Shown one piece after another: positions 26,901 to 36,025 of a stretch of DNA of 64,000 nt. Position 1 is the first letter of the stretch; the number at the start of each line of letters is the position of its first letter. A model generated the notes under the pieces. The model did not search any database. It had not been told where the DNA came from and was given only the letters and a program-made list of their open reading frames with translations. The position numbers and the translations under genes were made by a program. Origin of the DNA: Acanthaster planci (lineage: Eukaryota; Echinodermata; Asteroidea; Valvatida; Acanthasteridae); the NCBI RefSeq assembly GCF_001949145.1, contig NW_019091428.1, positions 534,622-598,621 of the forward strand, in the 5' to 3' direction.

Positions 26901-29900
26901 CCTTAGGCTGTGCTTACTGCTTTACGGCCTCTATGAAATACATGGGGCCTCTGTGAAATACGTGGAGCCTCTGTTAGCAACAAAGATACCCAGTGCCTTG
27001 TAGCCTACCTGTAACTCAAGAGCAATGAGGGCCATTCCAGAAATTAGGGGTCCAAAAGTGTGACATTATGGTGTCCCTGTTACATCTGACCTTTGTTATT
27101 TAAACATGGAAATATCACCGGAGTTGATTTCAAACTATAACTATTTGTCTCGCGCGTACATGTAATTTGCATTAATTTGCCACTCATGGAAATTAGAAAA
27201 TGTATTCTGAACTTACAAAATCATGTCAGATGTGACAGGGACACGAAAAAAACTGGATCCCTAATTTCTTGAATTACCCCTGTACACGTACAACGAAGGT
27301 ATGGCAGCACAATGAACACGCCCAACATAATATTTCAATACAAACTAGTGTGAGACAAAACCTTATTATTCGTTCAAAAAGACACCAAGAATACACACAG
27401 GGCTGGTGGAAGGCAAACACTTCACTGGTACACAGCAATTCTCCAATGCAAAATACGGGTCAAGTTTCTCAGTGGTCCCAATCTTCCTTAGACAGTGCTG
27501 CTTGAAACTGCAATCCATAGTATACATGTGTATGTGCCAAAAACACTGCAGGTTGATTTTAAGAACACCATGTACAGGTGCAATTACATGTACATCAACT
27601 GTGTGACCATGTACATGTTAGCTGGTACATGTACCCATTCTTACAAATGTACATGTAACCGGTAGGCTGGTCCCCTAATTTCTCCATTCATACCAAATTT
27701 TAAACATTCTGCACATTGTCAAAACTGGTCTGGCAACGAGCACGTACAAAAATTGAAGTCGGAACAGGATCGTGCCGAAACTGACGTGTCAGAAGAAAAT
27801 AACAGAAACACACAAACTTCAGGGGAGTGGAAGAACACGAGATGCAAAATGTTCATTCATTAGTCATACATGAACGCCATGCAGCGCAGCAAATATGCCC
27901 AAGGAGAACTGTGAAGGAGCATGTATAATGAAACTCCATAAAATATTGCTAAGTGTCATGTATAGAACGTGACAATGCATTTAAATTGAAGGACATGCCT
28001 GATTCACATGTACGGTTGGCCAGTGTGTGTACATGTACAAGTACAGGGACGACGCCAACTCAATTACTGCATCACGCAGCGGTAGTTAATTAAACAAAAG
28101 ATACCTGAAGTAATTTCCACTTTCCTTGAACAAAGGTTAGGCTAATTCTTTCATACTATTATGTACACATCTGTGTACAGTACACGGCAGTGTACTTATT
28201 TATTCTGTGAAAAGGGCTTTGTTTTTCTTTGTTTTAAATGCTGGATCTTTGCTGAAATAGGCGACAAGCACAACTGCACAAAATTGAATTCAATTATTAA
28301 AAAGGGGGGGAGGCACATGTTCCATACACGTACGGTAGCTGGGTTATTCCCAAGGGAAATTTCGGCCCTCTGATTGAAAGAAACTACAAAATGCTCAACT
28401 GATTAGAAATGAGAAAGTCTCTGCTGTTTGAACAACAGCCAGGCATTTATTAAATGGTTTGTTTTCAATATTCCCGTAATCTTAATATTATGTGATATTT
28501 ATTAAAATCAAAGCACTAATTATGAAAATATACATTTGTAAATGGTTTTGGGTATTTGCAAATTCCTACATGAATCTACTTGGCTTTTGACTTGAGCATG
28601 TACATTTTTGCTATGTCCTCTGAAGGTGATGGTAAAAAGGCTGCCTATGACCATCTCATCAAACTGGAAGCTCACATCTGAACAACCCAGTTTTGCCAAC
28701 TGTTTTGAGCAGCAGTAAACACCCTGCTAAACTACAGGGTCACACTATTCAGCATCCTCGCACAGCAGGATGATTCCGCGCACAAAACCAATGGGCTTTT
28801 TGTTTTTACTCCAACAGCTCCATTAAAACAGCTTCATAGAAGAACAAGTAACTGCACATCGTGCTCATGCAAGGTACCGGTATATGTCCTCACTTTGTGG
28901 TGATGGTTTACTGGACCACCACGCGTCCTCAGTTTCAAATATCAAACTGCCAAATTCGGGCAAACACCTTCGCAGGGGAGTGGGTGGCCATAGGCGGCAG
29001 TAGGTGAGACGGGGATTGCAGTAGCGAGTCAGACTTCTCTTATGGGTACATATGTACATGTATGTACGTTTGAAACGGTACCGGTAGGCCTTTGTCTTTG
29101 TCCAATACATTCTCCACTGTGACCCCCATGCCCTGAATAAGGCCAAGTAGCACAGGTGTGTCATTCATAGGGAAAAATACAGAGAACATTGTGATGCCCT
29201 AACATCCAGTTTAAAGATAATAACAAAGCATAAGGTGCATAGTGTCTAACAGTATCTGTCAAGTAGACACCCAGAGATTATCATTATCCCTGCACATTGG
29301 GTTCATAATGTCAGAATAATCCCCAGATCATCTCGGCTCCCCGGGGAGTATTCTAACCCGTTGCTTTCATATATCAGCTAAACACAATAACCATATCTGC
29401 CCTCACAGGTACATGTACCCATTTACTCCTGGGTGGAGAGAGGCACATAGGGGTAACGTGACTCGCCCAAGATCACAACATGGTGCCACCTGACCCTATG
29501 ATCGGAAGTTACAGATCAGAGGATCATAAACAGTAACCACAAGGCCACATGCCTCCTGTTTACCAATGTGTAATTACACACTTGCCCTGAGAACACTGAA
29601 CTTGGCTGGAGTTGTGCACGGTGCCAAGTCTGGCTCGTTCTAGAAGGGGCCTATCTTTAAAGCTCCCTACAAGCGTACAAGTACCCATACATGTATACAT
29701 GTCTCTGTTCCGTCTGGTCAACGTGGGCCCTTTTCCCATCAAATGCTGACTACTTTTAGCAAAAGATTTCCAAGAGAGTACATTGACAATTGACAACAAC
29801 ATTGACAATTTATCTGAATTTACCAAGTTTCTATTTTTCTTCACAGTTCTAACCATTTCAATGAAAAATAAAAATATCCCCCCAAACGTGATGCCGTCAA

Positions 29901-32900
29901 AGGTATCCGATATTTCATGGGAGTCTTTCCAAGATGTTCACGTGATGCACAATTAGCCAAAGCGACTCTGACCCTCCAAAGCCAGTAGCATGAGTAACGC
30001 ACAGCCAGGAAATCCTCAATCATTCCATAATGTGCACCTCGGGAGGAAATGATTGCCCGTGCTCGACACGCTGAACACACACCCTCCATCAACATGGACT
30101 ACCATGTCCTTCCATGAAACATGCGATGGCGAGATAAGGAGTAGGAGGGTGGGATTTTTCGGTGGGTTTCATCGACCATTTTGTTCCAGCATCACCATGG
30201 CCGTTTTCCAATAATCAACTCCAGCTCCGTCTCAGGCTTCACCTGTTTTTTAAGGAGCTGACTTTGAAGCTGTAAGCGCAGTAATTAGTCTAATAGTGCC
30301 ACAAAACATCATATAAGATGCAAGAGAGCCAGAAATTACAGTAATCCAATTTAATTTAAACACTTCAGGCCCACAATCGGGGATTGGTTTTGGGAACGAA
30401 GCCTGAGACGGAGCCCAAGTCGAGTATTGGAAAAGGGCCCATGACCGTCATCTGTCCTCAGTAGACTTTTTTTTACAGTTGTGGCGTGGTAGGTAGCCAC
30501 ACGTGTAAATCCTCCATGCGTTGCTGGATCTCGATTGTGTCAAGATAGGCAGTATATTTATCGTAAGGATGGCTGTGCCAGTACCTTTAAGCATGCACGA
30601 ACTGGTACATCTGTGTGCTCATACAGGTACCTGTATATCAATAAAACAGGGCACGGGATCACTGGATCATTGTACATGCATGTACATGTACTCAAGCTGC
30701 CTCTCTAGCTGGGCCTGATTTTAAAGAATTGCTTATGAGCAAAACACATTGCTAAGCAGAATCTACTGCCTGGCAAATGTACCGGTATTCGCTTTTTGCA
30801 CACTACCGCCGTACCTTAGGCATGCAGAGCCTCGATCTGGCAGCTTTACACAATAAATATACCTGGTTCAGTGATTCCCATGTATGTTGCTAAATGTAAT
30901 TTTGCGCATGCTGCGTTAGTACTTAATGTATACCATGCGATTGGACAAAGCGGTTGCTGAAGCGACTGTACAAGCTGCCAGTTCGAGGCTCTGCATGCCT
31001 ACCGCGGCAGCGTGCAAAGAGCTAACAGTGCAAAAACAAAAATCAGCGGAGAACCAGTGAAGGCAAATGTACATGAACAAGTATACAGTGAATGACTTTT
31101 TGGCTGGTAACCTGTCTTTGCTGAGAACTTATTTTCTTCGCTTCGCCAGTTTCTGCACTCAACAAAATTGCCAACTGAAGTAATGATTGAAGCATTACGC
31201 CCACCCGATCCGACTACCCACCGCTACTTAAAAGCAAGGCCAGTGCAGCAAAATAGCCTGCAAGAACTGTGATGCTAATATATTATCGTATGATGCAATA
31301 CAGTGGCACACTTATAAGTGAGGCTAGTCAGTGTCAAGAAAATTTGGAAGCAGAAGGCTCGAACAAGCCTCACTTATATGTGTGCCTTCTGTATTGCATC
31401 ATACGATAATATATTAGCATCACATTTAGAGCATAGCTATTTAGCTGCACAGGCCTTACTTATAAGTAGCGGTGGGTAGTCGGATCGGGTGTTACGCCAG
31501 CTATTATAAAAAAAAAAACCCAGTGATAGTGGTGCTGTGTAACACTTGTACCATTAGTGCCTCAATGTGACTGAACACACACACATTGGCACCCTTCCGG
31601 TACTTGAACAGAAGTAATTAGAGGGATAAATGCTTGTCCCCATGACTCAGTCCTAAATTTCCTATCAAATGAAAGTATGCCCTAAATATTGAGGCCAGCC
31701 AGGGCACTGGCCTCATACCTGAATCCGACACTCAATTTTAGGCTTCCACCTGTATCTAGACCTCTTCTACACATGGTTTCATTTTGTGTCAGTGCCAGAC
31801 TAAAGTCCCCATTGAAATAGCCCCTGTATTAATTTTTGAACCCCGACTCCCATGGCCTTTTGGCTAGAAATCTTCCGGAGCCTGATAAAAAAAAAAAATC
31901 TCTGACCCAAGCTCTGCAAACTTGAACAAGAGTCGGACATCAACCTCAAGGGGAAGTACCGGTACCCACAAAAGTGGCTGGGATCTTACGCCTGTTCTTA
32001 ATCCATCATTTCGTGGTTTGAGGATTTTGATGGATCGTGGGACAGTGATTGTGATGCAAACCTTTCACTTTGCCTCTGCAGAAATTTAGAGCATTCTGCT
32101 CAAAAGAGGTGAGAACAAACCTGCTCAGTAACAGGCAAGCTGATGTACATGTGCATGTAGATGAGAAATCAACCTACACATGTATTTGGTACTATCATTA
32201 AAGTGTGTACCAATATAAACTTGACCATCAGGTACTAGACAAAAATCAGCACTTGCTTAGGGGACACTACAGCTACATGTACTTCCAGTGTTGTAGACGA
32301 GACCAAAGATAGTATAGTAACGCATAACAGCGCAAGATGGAGAACTCTGCCAAAAAGGTGTTATCACAATGAGCGCCATTTGAGTGTGCACGTTAATGCA
32401 TATATACATGTAGGCGCCAGTGCAGGCATACCAGGTGTGCATGCCTGTCCTGGCGCCTGCACCTGTTGCATTATGATTAACATGCACTGCGCAAACGCAG
32501 TCCAACCAAAATGCCGCCCATGCGATTACAACGTTTTTTTGTGTGAAGTTACGCGAAGTTCTCCATCTTGCGGTGCTATGCGGCACTATGTGATCTTTGG
32601 TTGAGACCACTTAAGACCTTCACATGACCAACACAAGACCCCCAGTCTGAATTTAGGTCACGAGCTTCATGTACATGTATTCAGATGAACTGCAACAAAG
32701 CATTTCTTTGTCACTGTTCACCCTCTTGTAACTAGTCTTGTGCACGGCCTTGTGTCTGGTCTCGACTACATTTGTACATTGGGTACTACACATGCATCAG
32801 TTTATCGGTTAATCAGTCTGTGTTTGTTAATTACACGACCAGATTTCTAGTCCAGCAGTCCAACTTTGCAAGTTTGTCACATAAAGCAAAGGAATAGGCC

Positions 32901-35900
32901 TACAGACTGCACTTTGGACAATCTTTCAGTTGAATAACCATAACCGTTGAACAGTTCTTGTACTCGTTCGTTCACATACATTTAGCTACTCACGACTAAT
33001 CGTAATTACTAATCGTAATTTCTAATCGTAATTTGCGAGTACACTGTCACTGAACACCAACTCATAAAAGAAGACCGTGATGACCATTTGGTTGCTCTGC
33101 CTACCTTCATAATTCTTTTCTCCAGCGTAGCCCTCCATGTCTGACCTTTCCCGATTTATCGGATCCCAAGGTGGGAAAGTCGCAATAGATTCCATAACTC
33201 AATCTTGAGATTTGACACCAAATGATAGACCGAACCCCAACACACTTGCACAAGAGGACGATCTTGGATCTCTTCACAGCATGCTGACTACAGTCCCTTT
33301 GGAAACCTGACACTTGAATGTTTTCCCCTGACAGCACGTTCACAGATGCAGGAGTAACACAACCGGCACCATGATTCCACAGCTGCCCAATGACGCCGAT
33401 GAAAATTAGGCCACAGCAATTTTAACAACTGTAACAAAATTAAGCTCTCTGCTTCTAACCTGCCTTCTCAGCAACCAGGATTATGAAAGCGATCTGGACG
33501 TGCCAACGTAGGGCAAACTTTTTTAGTCATCGTCACACTAACAGCTCATCCACCGGGCTGACGAACAGGAACAATCCAAAACTCTGACGGGGGTGGACAA
33601 AATGATAGTGCCCATCTAACTTCATTGAGGATGTCAAGTCATTCATCTTGACAAGCTCTTGCTGTTTGGAAATCAGTCAAAATCAAATTTCTCTAGCACA
33701 GCTTTCACATGATAGGTCTGTGAAATATACTGATCAGCATACAGAAGGGGAATTCATGTAAACTCTTTGAGATTCAAGCAAGGGCCACCATTTCAGCCGA
33801 ATTTGGTCATTTTTGGTGTAATCTTAAGAATGGACACCGTTATCCTCTTTCTTTTAACCAATGAAGACAATGTGCTGACTACACAAAGCTGATGATAGAA
33901 GCCATCAGATGCCAGTTTCAGAACCGATGATGTAGCAGTCATTAACTGACAATTCTGGGCAGTTTGAGGAGCTAACAGCAAGGTACTTCGGGATGCTTGG
34001 GGGGGAGGACCACTTAGACAACAACCTTGGCTTCTGACTGTGTGGTCACAAGTAAGGGGCTGTGCTAAAATGAAGTGGCAGTGTGTGTACATGTACATTC
34101 TTTTTGTCAGTTCAGTTTGATTAAAGAGCATCGTGCTCTGCAAGATGAGTTTGCGTAAAATCATCACATTTTGATCAACTGTCTAAATTTACTGAATTCT
34201 TTGAGGCCTTGAGCCCAAACAGAGATGCCGGGAAAGCCAAGGTGACTCAATGCCGCACAGTGTATTAGAGAACAGGAGGTGGTGTTGCCTGTAACTTGAT
34301 ACCTGTAGCCCGTGGTGTAAGGGGACCAATAATCATCGACTTCCCACCGAGATTACGCCGCTATTGGTGGCTTCCTCCAGAAACAATGAATGTTTGTGAG
34401 GACGAAACAGCCACGGCCGACAGATGAATTATGCTCTCAATCTACCTCACCGCACTCCACCCAATAAAAGTGGAAATCAACACCCCTCTTATTATCACGA
34501 GTTCCACACAATGTACGTTATTTGGTAAATATCGAGCGCAAGTGCGAATGAAACAATCAGCACCTTTGACAGTCAGTTTGACGGTTTTATTTTAAAATCT
34601 TCTTTATTTTTTTTCGTTTGATGAAGTACTTGCTGACCTTTCTCAGAAGTTTGCAAAAGGAAGGTACAGGTACATGCTTGCTCTGAAGGAGAATCCTCGG
34701 TTGTCCAATCTCTGACAGTTTTTTAATTATTATTTTCATTTGAATTATAAAACTAATGACCATTAGAAGAAGACCATTAGACTATTTCCTTCAATGCCTT
34801 CATATTTGTACTTTCAAATTAGCATTAATCACGCTTAGAATACAATGCGTTTTATGCAAAATATTCTTATTAGGGAAACGTTGCTCTTATATATGTATCG
34901 TGAACATGTATTTTAAAAACTGTGACCTGTAACTAAGGAGGTCTGAGAACATCTGTAAAGAAATATGTATTCATAAATACCTTAGAGTGTTTCCCTGTTC
35001 AACAAAGGGCAATGTGACTGTTTTAATATTTGATAATACCCACTACGATTTGATATTATGCTCGCTACATAAAAACAGGCTGGCAACTGGATACAAGACA
35101 GATTAATCCATTCCTTCAAGTATTTGTCAAGAGTTGTTATGTACCGCAAGAGCAGAATTTGCCACACATGTGCCAAGCACAAAACAGGCCTACCATGAAA
35201 TGGATGGGAGTGTTTGGGAAAACGAAAGTAAAATTCTTGAACACATTCCTTGAAAATTTTCGCATATTTCTTTTGACTCCCTGCCTAAAACGGTATTTGT
35301 GAAAGGGAATAACTATGTGCTTGGCCCGTCTTGAACTAACATTTAACACTAACTTAGGAGAATGAACACTGATAATACCCTTGCCCTCACCACGTCCATT
35401 CTCATGAGCCGGACTTCATGAGTGTTTAACATGTTTAACTTTAACAGTCTTCAATCCTCCAACAGGTGAAGGATTGAGGATAGTTAGGGTTAAGACCGAC
35501 CAAGCACATAGGCCTTTTTATTCCTCAATAGACCCCTGGCATATGACATCATGTTAGAGGGCATTTCTTTTTTCCTTTAGGATAGGCTCAAGTAAACCAT
35601 TTGTGCATTTATTATCATCAAATCTACATCATACAAAACATGTCCTCTGGCAATGACATGTCTGGGACGGCACTTCATGCAGGCCCTCTACTCAGCTATT
35701 CAGGGAAATAATGTATCACAAATTCTTTTAAGTACCAGTAGAAGTCCTATACATTACATGTAACAACCCCCCATGCGTATGTATTCTGACAAGAAAATGA
35801 AATTGGCTCATGAAATTTAATTACACTCCGACACCATCCTCGTGGTCCAGCCTGGTGCCAGGCCCTACGCATGCATGCAGCCCAGCTCCACCGACCCAAC

Positions 35901-36018
35901 TGGCAACTATTTTCAGAAAAAGAACAAAAATGCACATTAATACAGCCCCAGTAGAAAGGAAATATGAAAACAAAAAGCTACCTTTTTCTTGCAGACGAAT
36001 GTGCCTGGGGTCCGCCAT
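1003..36018 (-). CDS. CEP97: Centrosomal protein of 97 kDa (CEP97/LRRIQ2) gene, 16 coding exons, 3' end not found
   Basis: In vertebrates CEP97 is the CP110 partner that caps centrioles and restrains ciliogenesis at the centrosome. Coding exons on the minus strand are 36018-35982, 26682-26519, 25967-25809, 25124-25023, 19815-19702, 17943-17855, 17315-17232, 12227-12113, 8097-7689, 7296-6465, 6035-5880, 5427-5352, 5115-4924, 4180-4052, 3951-3683 and 2941-1003. All introns are GT-AG, all phases agree, and 1622 codons stay open. Leucine-rich repeats cover about residues 18-210, followed by a cap ending in RPYVINWC and [23 protein letters not shown] motif lies near 711-724, then a helix with [12 protein letters not shown]. 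Each of these blocks matches my memory of human CEP97 in order. Human CEP97 is about 865 aa, so this protein is nearly twice as long; the extra C-terminus holds a fibronectin type III domain (about 903-998) and Ser/Pro-rich disorder. The last exon ends in phase 0 at a donor, so at least one further exon is expected. Identity is firm; exon 6 has a weak donor. Confidence 0.93.
3683..3951 (-). CDS. CEP97: CEP97 coding exon 15 (most of an FN3 domain)
   Basis: Encodes the first three quarters of a fibronectin type III domain: [20 protein letters not shown], then [12 protein letters not shown], then [12 protein letters not shown]. The conserved Trp, the GYRLY strand and the LxPG turn are present. 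Donor TACAG/GTCAGT splits the Arg codon, and the domain's last strands follow in exon 16. Confidence 0.87.
4052..4180 (-). CDS. CEP97: CEP97 coding exon 14
   Basis: Forty-three codons, phase 0 on both sides, encoding [20 protein letters not shown] then a Ser/Pro/Gln stretch ending LRKIKRPQ. Acceptor AACAACAG, donor CAG/GTAAAC. Supported by phase and coding character rather than by homology. Confidence 0.8.
4655..4740 (+). repeat. Dispersed repeat copy, related to 26855-26945
   Basis: The stretch GTCACCAAGTTAAGCAAATT ... GCTTACGGTCTTCATGAAAT closely resembles GTCGCCAAGTTTAAGCAAAT ... TTTACGGCCTCTATGAAATA at 26855-26945. The order and spacing of the shared blocks are the same. Confidence 0.6.
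4924..5115 (-). CDS. CEP97: CEP97 coding exon 13
   Basis: Sixty-four codons, phase 0 on both sides, beginning [10 protein letters not shown]; the join LLWSQ/VKTL matches human FLWNQ/VRSL. The rest is a basic stretch with [12 protein letters not shown], after which similarity to human that I can recall ends. Confidence 0.9.
5352..5427 (-). CDS. CEP97: CEP97 coding exon 12 (coiled coil)
   Basis: A 76-base exon encoding [20 protein letters not shown] and LLWSQ, which continues the coiled coil after the IQ motif. Human has EEAFRFLWNQ at this place. Donor CAG/GTAAGT; acceptor ATCAAG. Confidence 0.9.
5880..6035 (-). CDS. CEP97: CEP97 coding exon 11 (IQ motif)
   Basis: Encodes [18 protein letters not shown], a textbook IQ calmodulin-binding motif, then [19 protein letters not shown], matching the human segment [21 protein letters not shown]. 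Acceptor CACTAG, donor GACAG/GTACCA, phase 2 at both ends. Confidence 0.93.
6465..7296 (-). CDS. CEP97: CEP97 coding exon 10 (disordered linker)
   Basis: An 832-base exon coding a Ser/Pro/Thr-rich, basic, probably disordered linker between the leucine-rich repeats and the IQ motif. Acceptor TTGACAG; donor AAGAG/GTGAGG gives phase 2 and fits exon 11. A second donor, AGAA/GTAAGA, lies 8 bases upstream but would break phase with exon 11. Confidence 0.88.
7689..8097 (-). CDS. CEP97: CEP97 coding exon 9
   Basis: Begins [20 protein letters not shown], matching human EDAKLEKILSKQRFHQRQL. It then becomes His/Pro/Gln-rich and low in complexity, and ends near [10 protein letters not shown]. Acceptor CTGCAG; donor GAAG/GTATTC, phase 1. 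Confidence 0.9.
10751..10906 (+). repeat. 13-bp minisatellite, 12 units
   Basis: Twelve tandem units of GTAACAAACCATA occupy exactly 156 bases. Two adjacent units near 10800-10830 share the same C-to-T change (AACTATA). The 92-codon minus-strand frame through it is only a translation of the repeat. Confidence 0.95.
11807..11928. repeat. Fold-back (MITE-like) element, GGCYGTGTCC family
   Basis: The left end AAGGCCGTGTCCGAAA is mirrored by TTCGGATGCAGCCT on the right. An inner arm, GGTCTATTGTCTACG, is partly mirrored by CGTAGACCTAGCTC. The ends resemble those of the elements at 18992-19129 and 39632-39764. Confidence 0.6.
12113..12227 (-). CDS. CEP97: CEP97 coding exon 8
   Basis: Joined in phase after exon 7 it reads [20 protein letters not shown], then [14 protein letters not shown], matching human [20 protein letters not shown]. 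The true reading frame has no long uninterrupted open frame around it; long frames here in other phases are shadows. Confidence 0.93.
12228..17231. other. CEP97 intron 7
   Basis: No coding sequence recognised. AT-rich, with homopolymer runs and a perfect 14-bp hairpin at 16131-16164. The protein is continuous across exons 7 and 8. Confidence 0.65.
16131..16164. repeat. Perfect 14-bp GC-rich hairpin
   Basis: GTCACCCAGCGCCC at 16131-16144, a six-base loop (GATTCA), then its exact reverse complement at 16151-16164. It lies in AT-rich intron sequence. Function unknown. Confidence 0.85.
17232..17315 (-). CDS. CEP97: CEP97 coding exon 7 (LRR cap)
   Basis: Encodes [20 protein letters not shown] and AVTQKE, matching human [20 protein letters not shown]. 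A pyrimidine-rich acceptor ends GACCAG; donor AAG/GTTAGT, phase 2. It completes the C-terminal cap of the leucine-rich repeat domain. Confidence 0.92.
17855..17943 (-). CDS. CEP97: CEP97 coding exon 6 (last LRR)
   Basis: Encodes [21 protein letters not shown]. The [12 protein letters not shown] block is nearly identical to human. The acceptor is CCACAG. The donor GACTT/GTATCC is weak but is the only one I found that keeps phase with exon 7. Confidence 0.88.
18992..19129. repeat. Fold-back (MITE-like) element, GGCYGTGTCC family
   Basis: Terminal inverted repeats AAGGCTGTGTCCAAA (left) and TTTGGACATAGCCTT (right) differ at one position. The inner arms GCTACGGCTG and CAGCCGCAGC are also inverted. 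It lies between CEP97 exons 5 and 6. No clear target-site duplication was found. Confidence 0.75.
19293..19517. repeat. Fold-back element with GGGCCAAT ends
   Basis: The left arm GGGCCAATTTCACAGAGCTG continuing CTTAAGCACAAAA is mirrored by TTTTGTGCTTCAGCAGTTCT continuing ATGAGATTGGCCC. A MITE-like non-autonomous element is the likely origin; no coding sequence is inside. Confidence 0.8.
19702..19815 (-). CDS. CEP97: CEP97 coding exon 5 (LRR)
   Basis: Thirty-eight codons encode [20 protein letters not shown] and [14 protein letters not shown], matching human [20 protein letters not shown]. Acceptor CTGCAG, donor GAG/GTAAAT, phase 0 on both sides. Confidence 0.95.
19952..20440 (+). repeat. 20-bp minisatellite, about 24 units
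   Basis: Tandem units of consensus GACACTGACTGTTAGGTGAG with recurring variants (TTAAGTGAG, TAAAGTGAG, TTAGGTAAG). The variants recur in blocks, as expected from array expansion by unequal exchange. It sits in the intron between CEP97 exons 4 and 5. The open frame across it is a repeat artefact. Confidence 0.95.
20441..25022. other. CEP97 intron 4, non-repeat part
   Basis: No coding sequence recognised. It holds homopolymer tracts, several TACATGTA palindromes, and a possible degraded GGCYGTGTCC-family element near 23648-23772. Confidence 0.6.
25023..25124 (-). CDS. CEP97: CEP97 coding exon 4 (LRR)
   Basis: Thirty-four codons, too short to appear as a long open frame. They encode [14 protein letters not shown] and end at MLTNLK. 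Acceptor CCCAG, donor AAG/GTAAGG, phase 0 on both sides. It aligns with human LQHLDLSDNNISQI. Confidence 0.93.
25372..25560 (-). repeat. tRNA-derived SINE-like repeat, copy 2 (inverted arm)
   Basis: The minus strand reads a tRNA-like A box (TAGCTCAGTTGGTATAGCAA) and a B-box-like segment, with the same flanks (TATTGACAAATGGGAAGAGC) as copy 3. Together with copy 3 it forms a head-to-head palindrome between CEP97 exons 3 and 4. Confidence 0.8.
25596..25775 (+). repeat. tRNA-derived SINE-like repeat, copy 3 (direct arm)
   Basis: Begins GGTGTTTCAGGTTT and contains GGGTAGCTCAGTCGGTAGAG (A box) and GGTTCAAATCCC (a good B box). The expected anticodon stem-loop is not well formed, so I call it a tRNA-derived repeat rather than a tRNA. 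Confidence 0.8.
25809..25967 (-). CDS. CEP97: CEP97 coding exon 3 (LRRs)
   Basis: Fifty-three codons, phase 0 on both sides. They contain [25 protein letters not shown] and [12 protein letters not shown], close to human SVANNRLVRMMGV and LRVLNLPHNSI. This is one of the strongest matches for the gene's identity. Confidence 0.95.
26519..26682 (-). CDS. CEP97: CEP97 coding exon 2 (first LRRs)
   Basis: Encodes [13 protein letters not shown], then [23 protein letters not shown]-type repeats, matching the human start of the leucine-rich region (SGQGLQKL and LILDKNQI). Acceptor TTCCAG at 26684-26683; donor CAG/GTAAAG; ends in phase 0. Confidence 0.92.
26855..26945 (+). repeat. Dispersed repeat copy, related to 4655-4740
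   Basis: Second copy of the short interspersed sequence found in the intron between CEP97 exons 13 and 14. It is followed by a short local duplication of GCCTCTGTGAAATAC-like sequence at about 26930-26970. Confidence 0.6.
27028..27280. repeat. Fold-back element with AGGGSYMATTC ends
   Basis: The left arm AGGGCCATTCCAGAAATTAG, then GGGTCC ... GTGTCCCTGTTACATCTGAC, is mirrored by GTCAGATGTGACAGGGACAC ... GGATCCCTAATTTCTTGAAT and ACCCCT. It has a non-repetitive centre of about 100 bases. Confidence 0.8.
30199..30440. repeat. Fold-back element with GGSCGTTTTCCAATA ends
   Basis: The left arm GGCCGTTTTCCAATAATCAA, then CTCCGTCTCAGGCTTC, is mirrored by GAAGCCTGAGACGGAG and TCGAGTATTGGAAAAGGGCC. 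Both outer flanks contain CATG or ATG, a possible short target-site duplication. Confidence 0.8.
30791..31022. repeat. Fold-back element with GCTYTTTGCAC ends
   Basis: The left arm GCTTTTTGCACACTACCGCC, then TAGGCATGCAGAGCCTCGA, TCTGGCAGCTT, is mirrored by AAGCTGCCAGTTCGAGGCTC, TGCATGCCTA and GGCAGCGTGCAAAGAGC. No coding sequence is inside. Confidence 0.8.
31202..31491. mobile_element. MITE-like fold-back element with 7-bp target-site duplication
   Basis: A 290-base palindromic element. Its ends CACCCGATCCGACTACCCAC and GTGGGTAGTCGGATCGGGTG are exact inverse complements. The inner arm TGTGATGCTAATATATTATC, continuing CGTATGATGCAATACAG, is also mirrored. TTACGCC occurs immediately before (31195-31201) and after (31492-31498), a clean target-site duplication. 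It encodes no protein, so it must have been mobilised in trans. Confidence 0.9.
32302..32601. repeat. Fold-back element with ACCAAAGAT ends and GGCGCC core
   Basis: The left arm ACCAAAGATAGTATAGTAAC, then GCGCAAGATGGAGAACT, is mirrored by AGTTCTCCATCTTGCGG and CACTATGTGATCTTTGGT. A second inner palindrome, GGCGCCAGTGCAGGCAT / ATGCCTGTCCTGGCGCC, lies at about 32413-32459. Confidence 0.8.
35982..36018 (-). CDS. CEP97: CEP97 coding exon 1 (start codon)
   Basis: The exon encodes [12 protein letters not shown] plus one base. The start AAAATGGCGG is a good initiation context. The donor AAAAAG/GTAGCT leaves phase 1, which exon 2 completes as GAG (Glu). Assignment across the 9.3 kb intron rests on phase, strand and start context, since this short N-terminus is not conserved with human. 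Confidence 0.7.
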
Positions 36019-36025
36019 TTTGAAG
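36010..36025 (-). promoter_or_regulatory. YY1-like motif overlapping the CEP97 start codon
   Basis: The minus strand reads CTTCAAAATGGCGGAC, matching the YY1 consensus AANATGGCG that often overlaps start codons just downstream of transcription starts. Binding is an inference. Confidence 0.45.

Larger units (their letters stand above)
26683..35981. other. CEP97 intron 1
   Basis: A 9.3 kb intron without recognised coding sequence. It is dense in fold-back elements (27028-27280, 30199-30440, 30791-31022, 31202-31491, 32302-32601) and TACATGTA palindromes, and has a short 15-base tandem repeat (TAATCGTAATT type) near 32995-33040. Confidence 0.6.
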
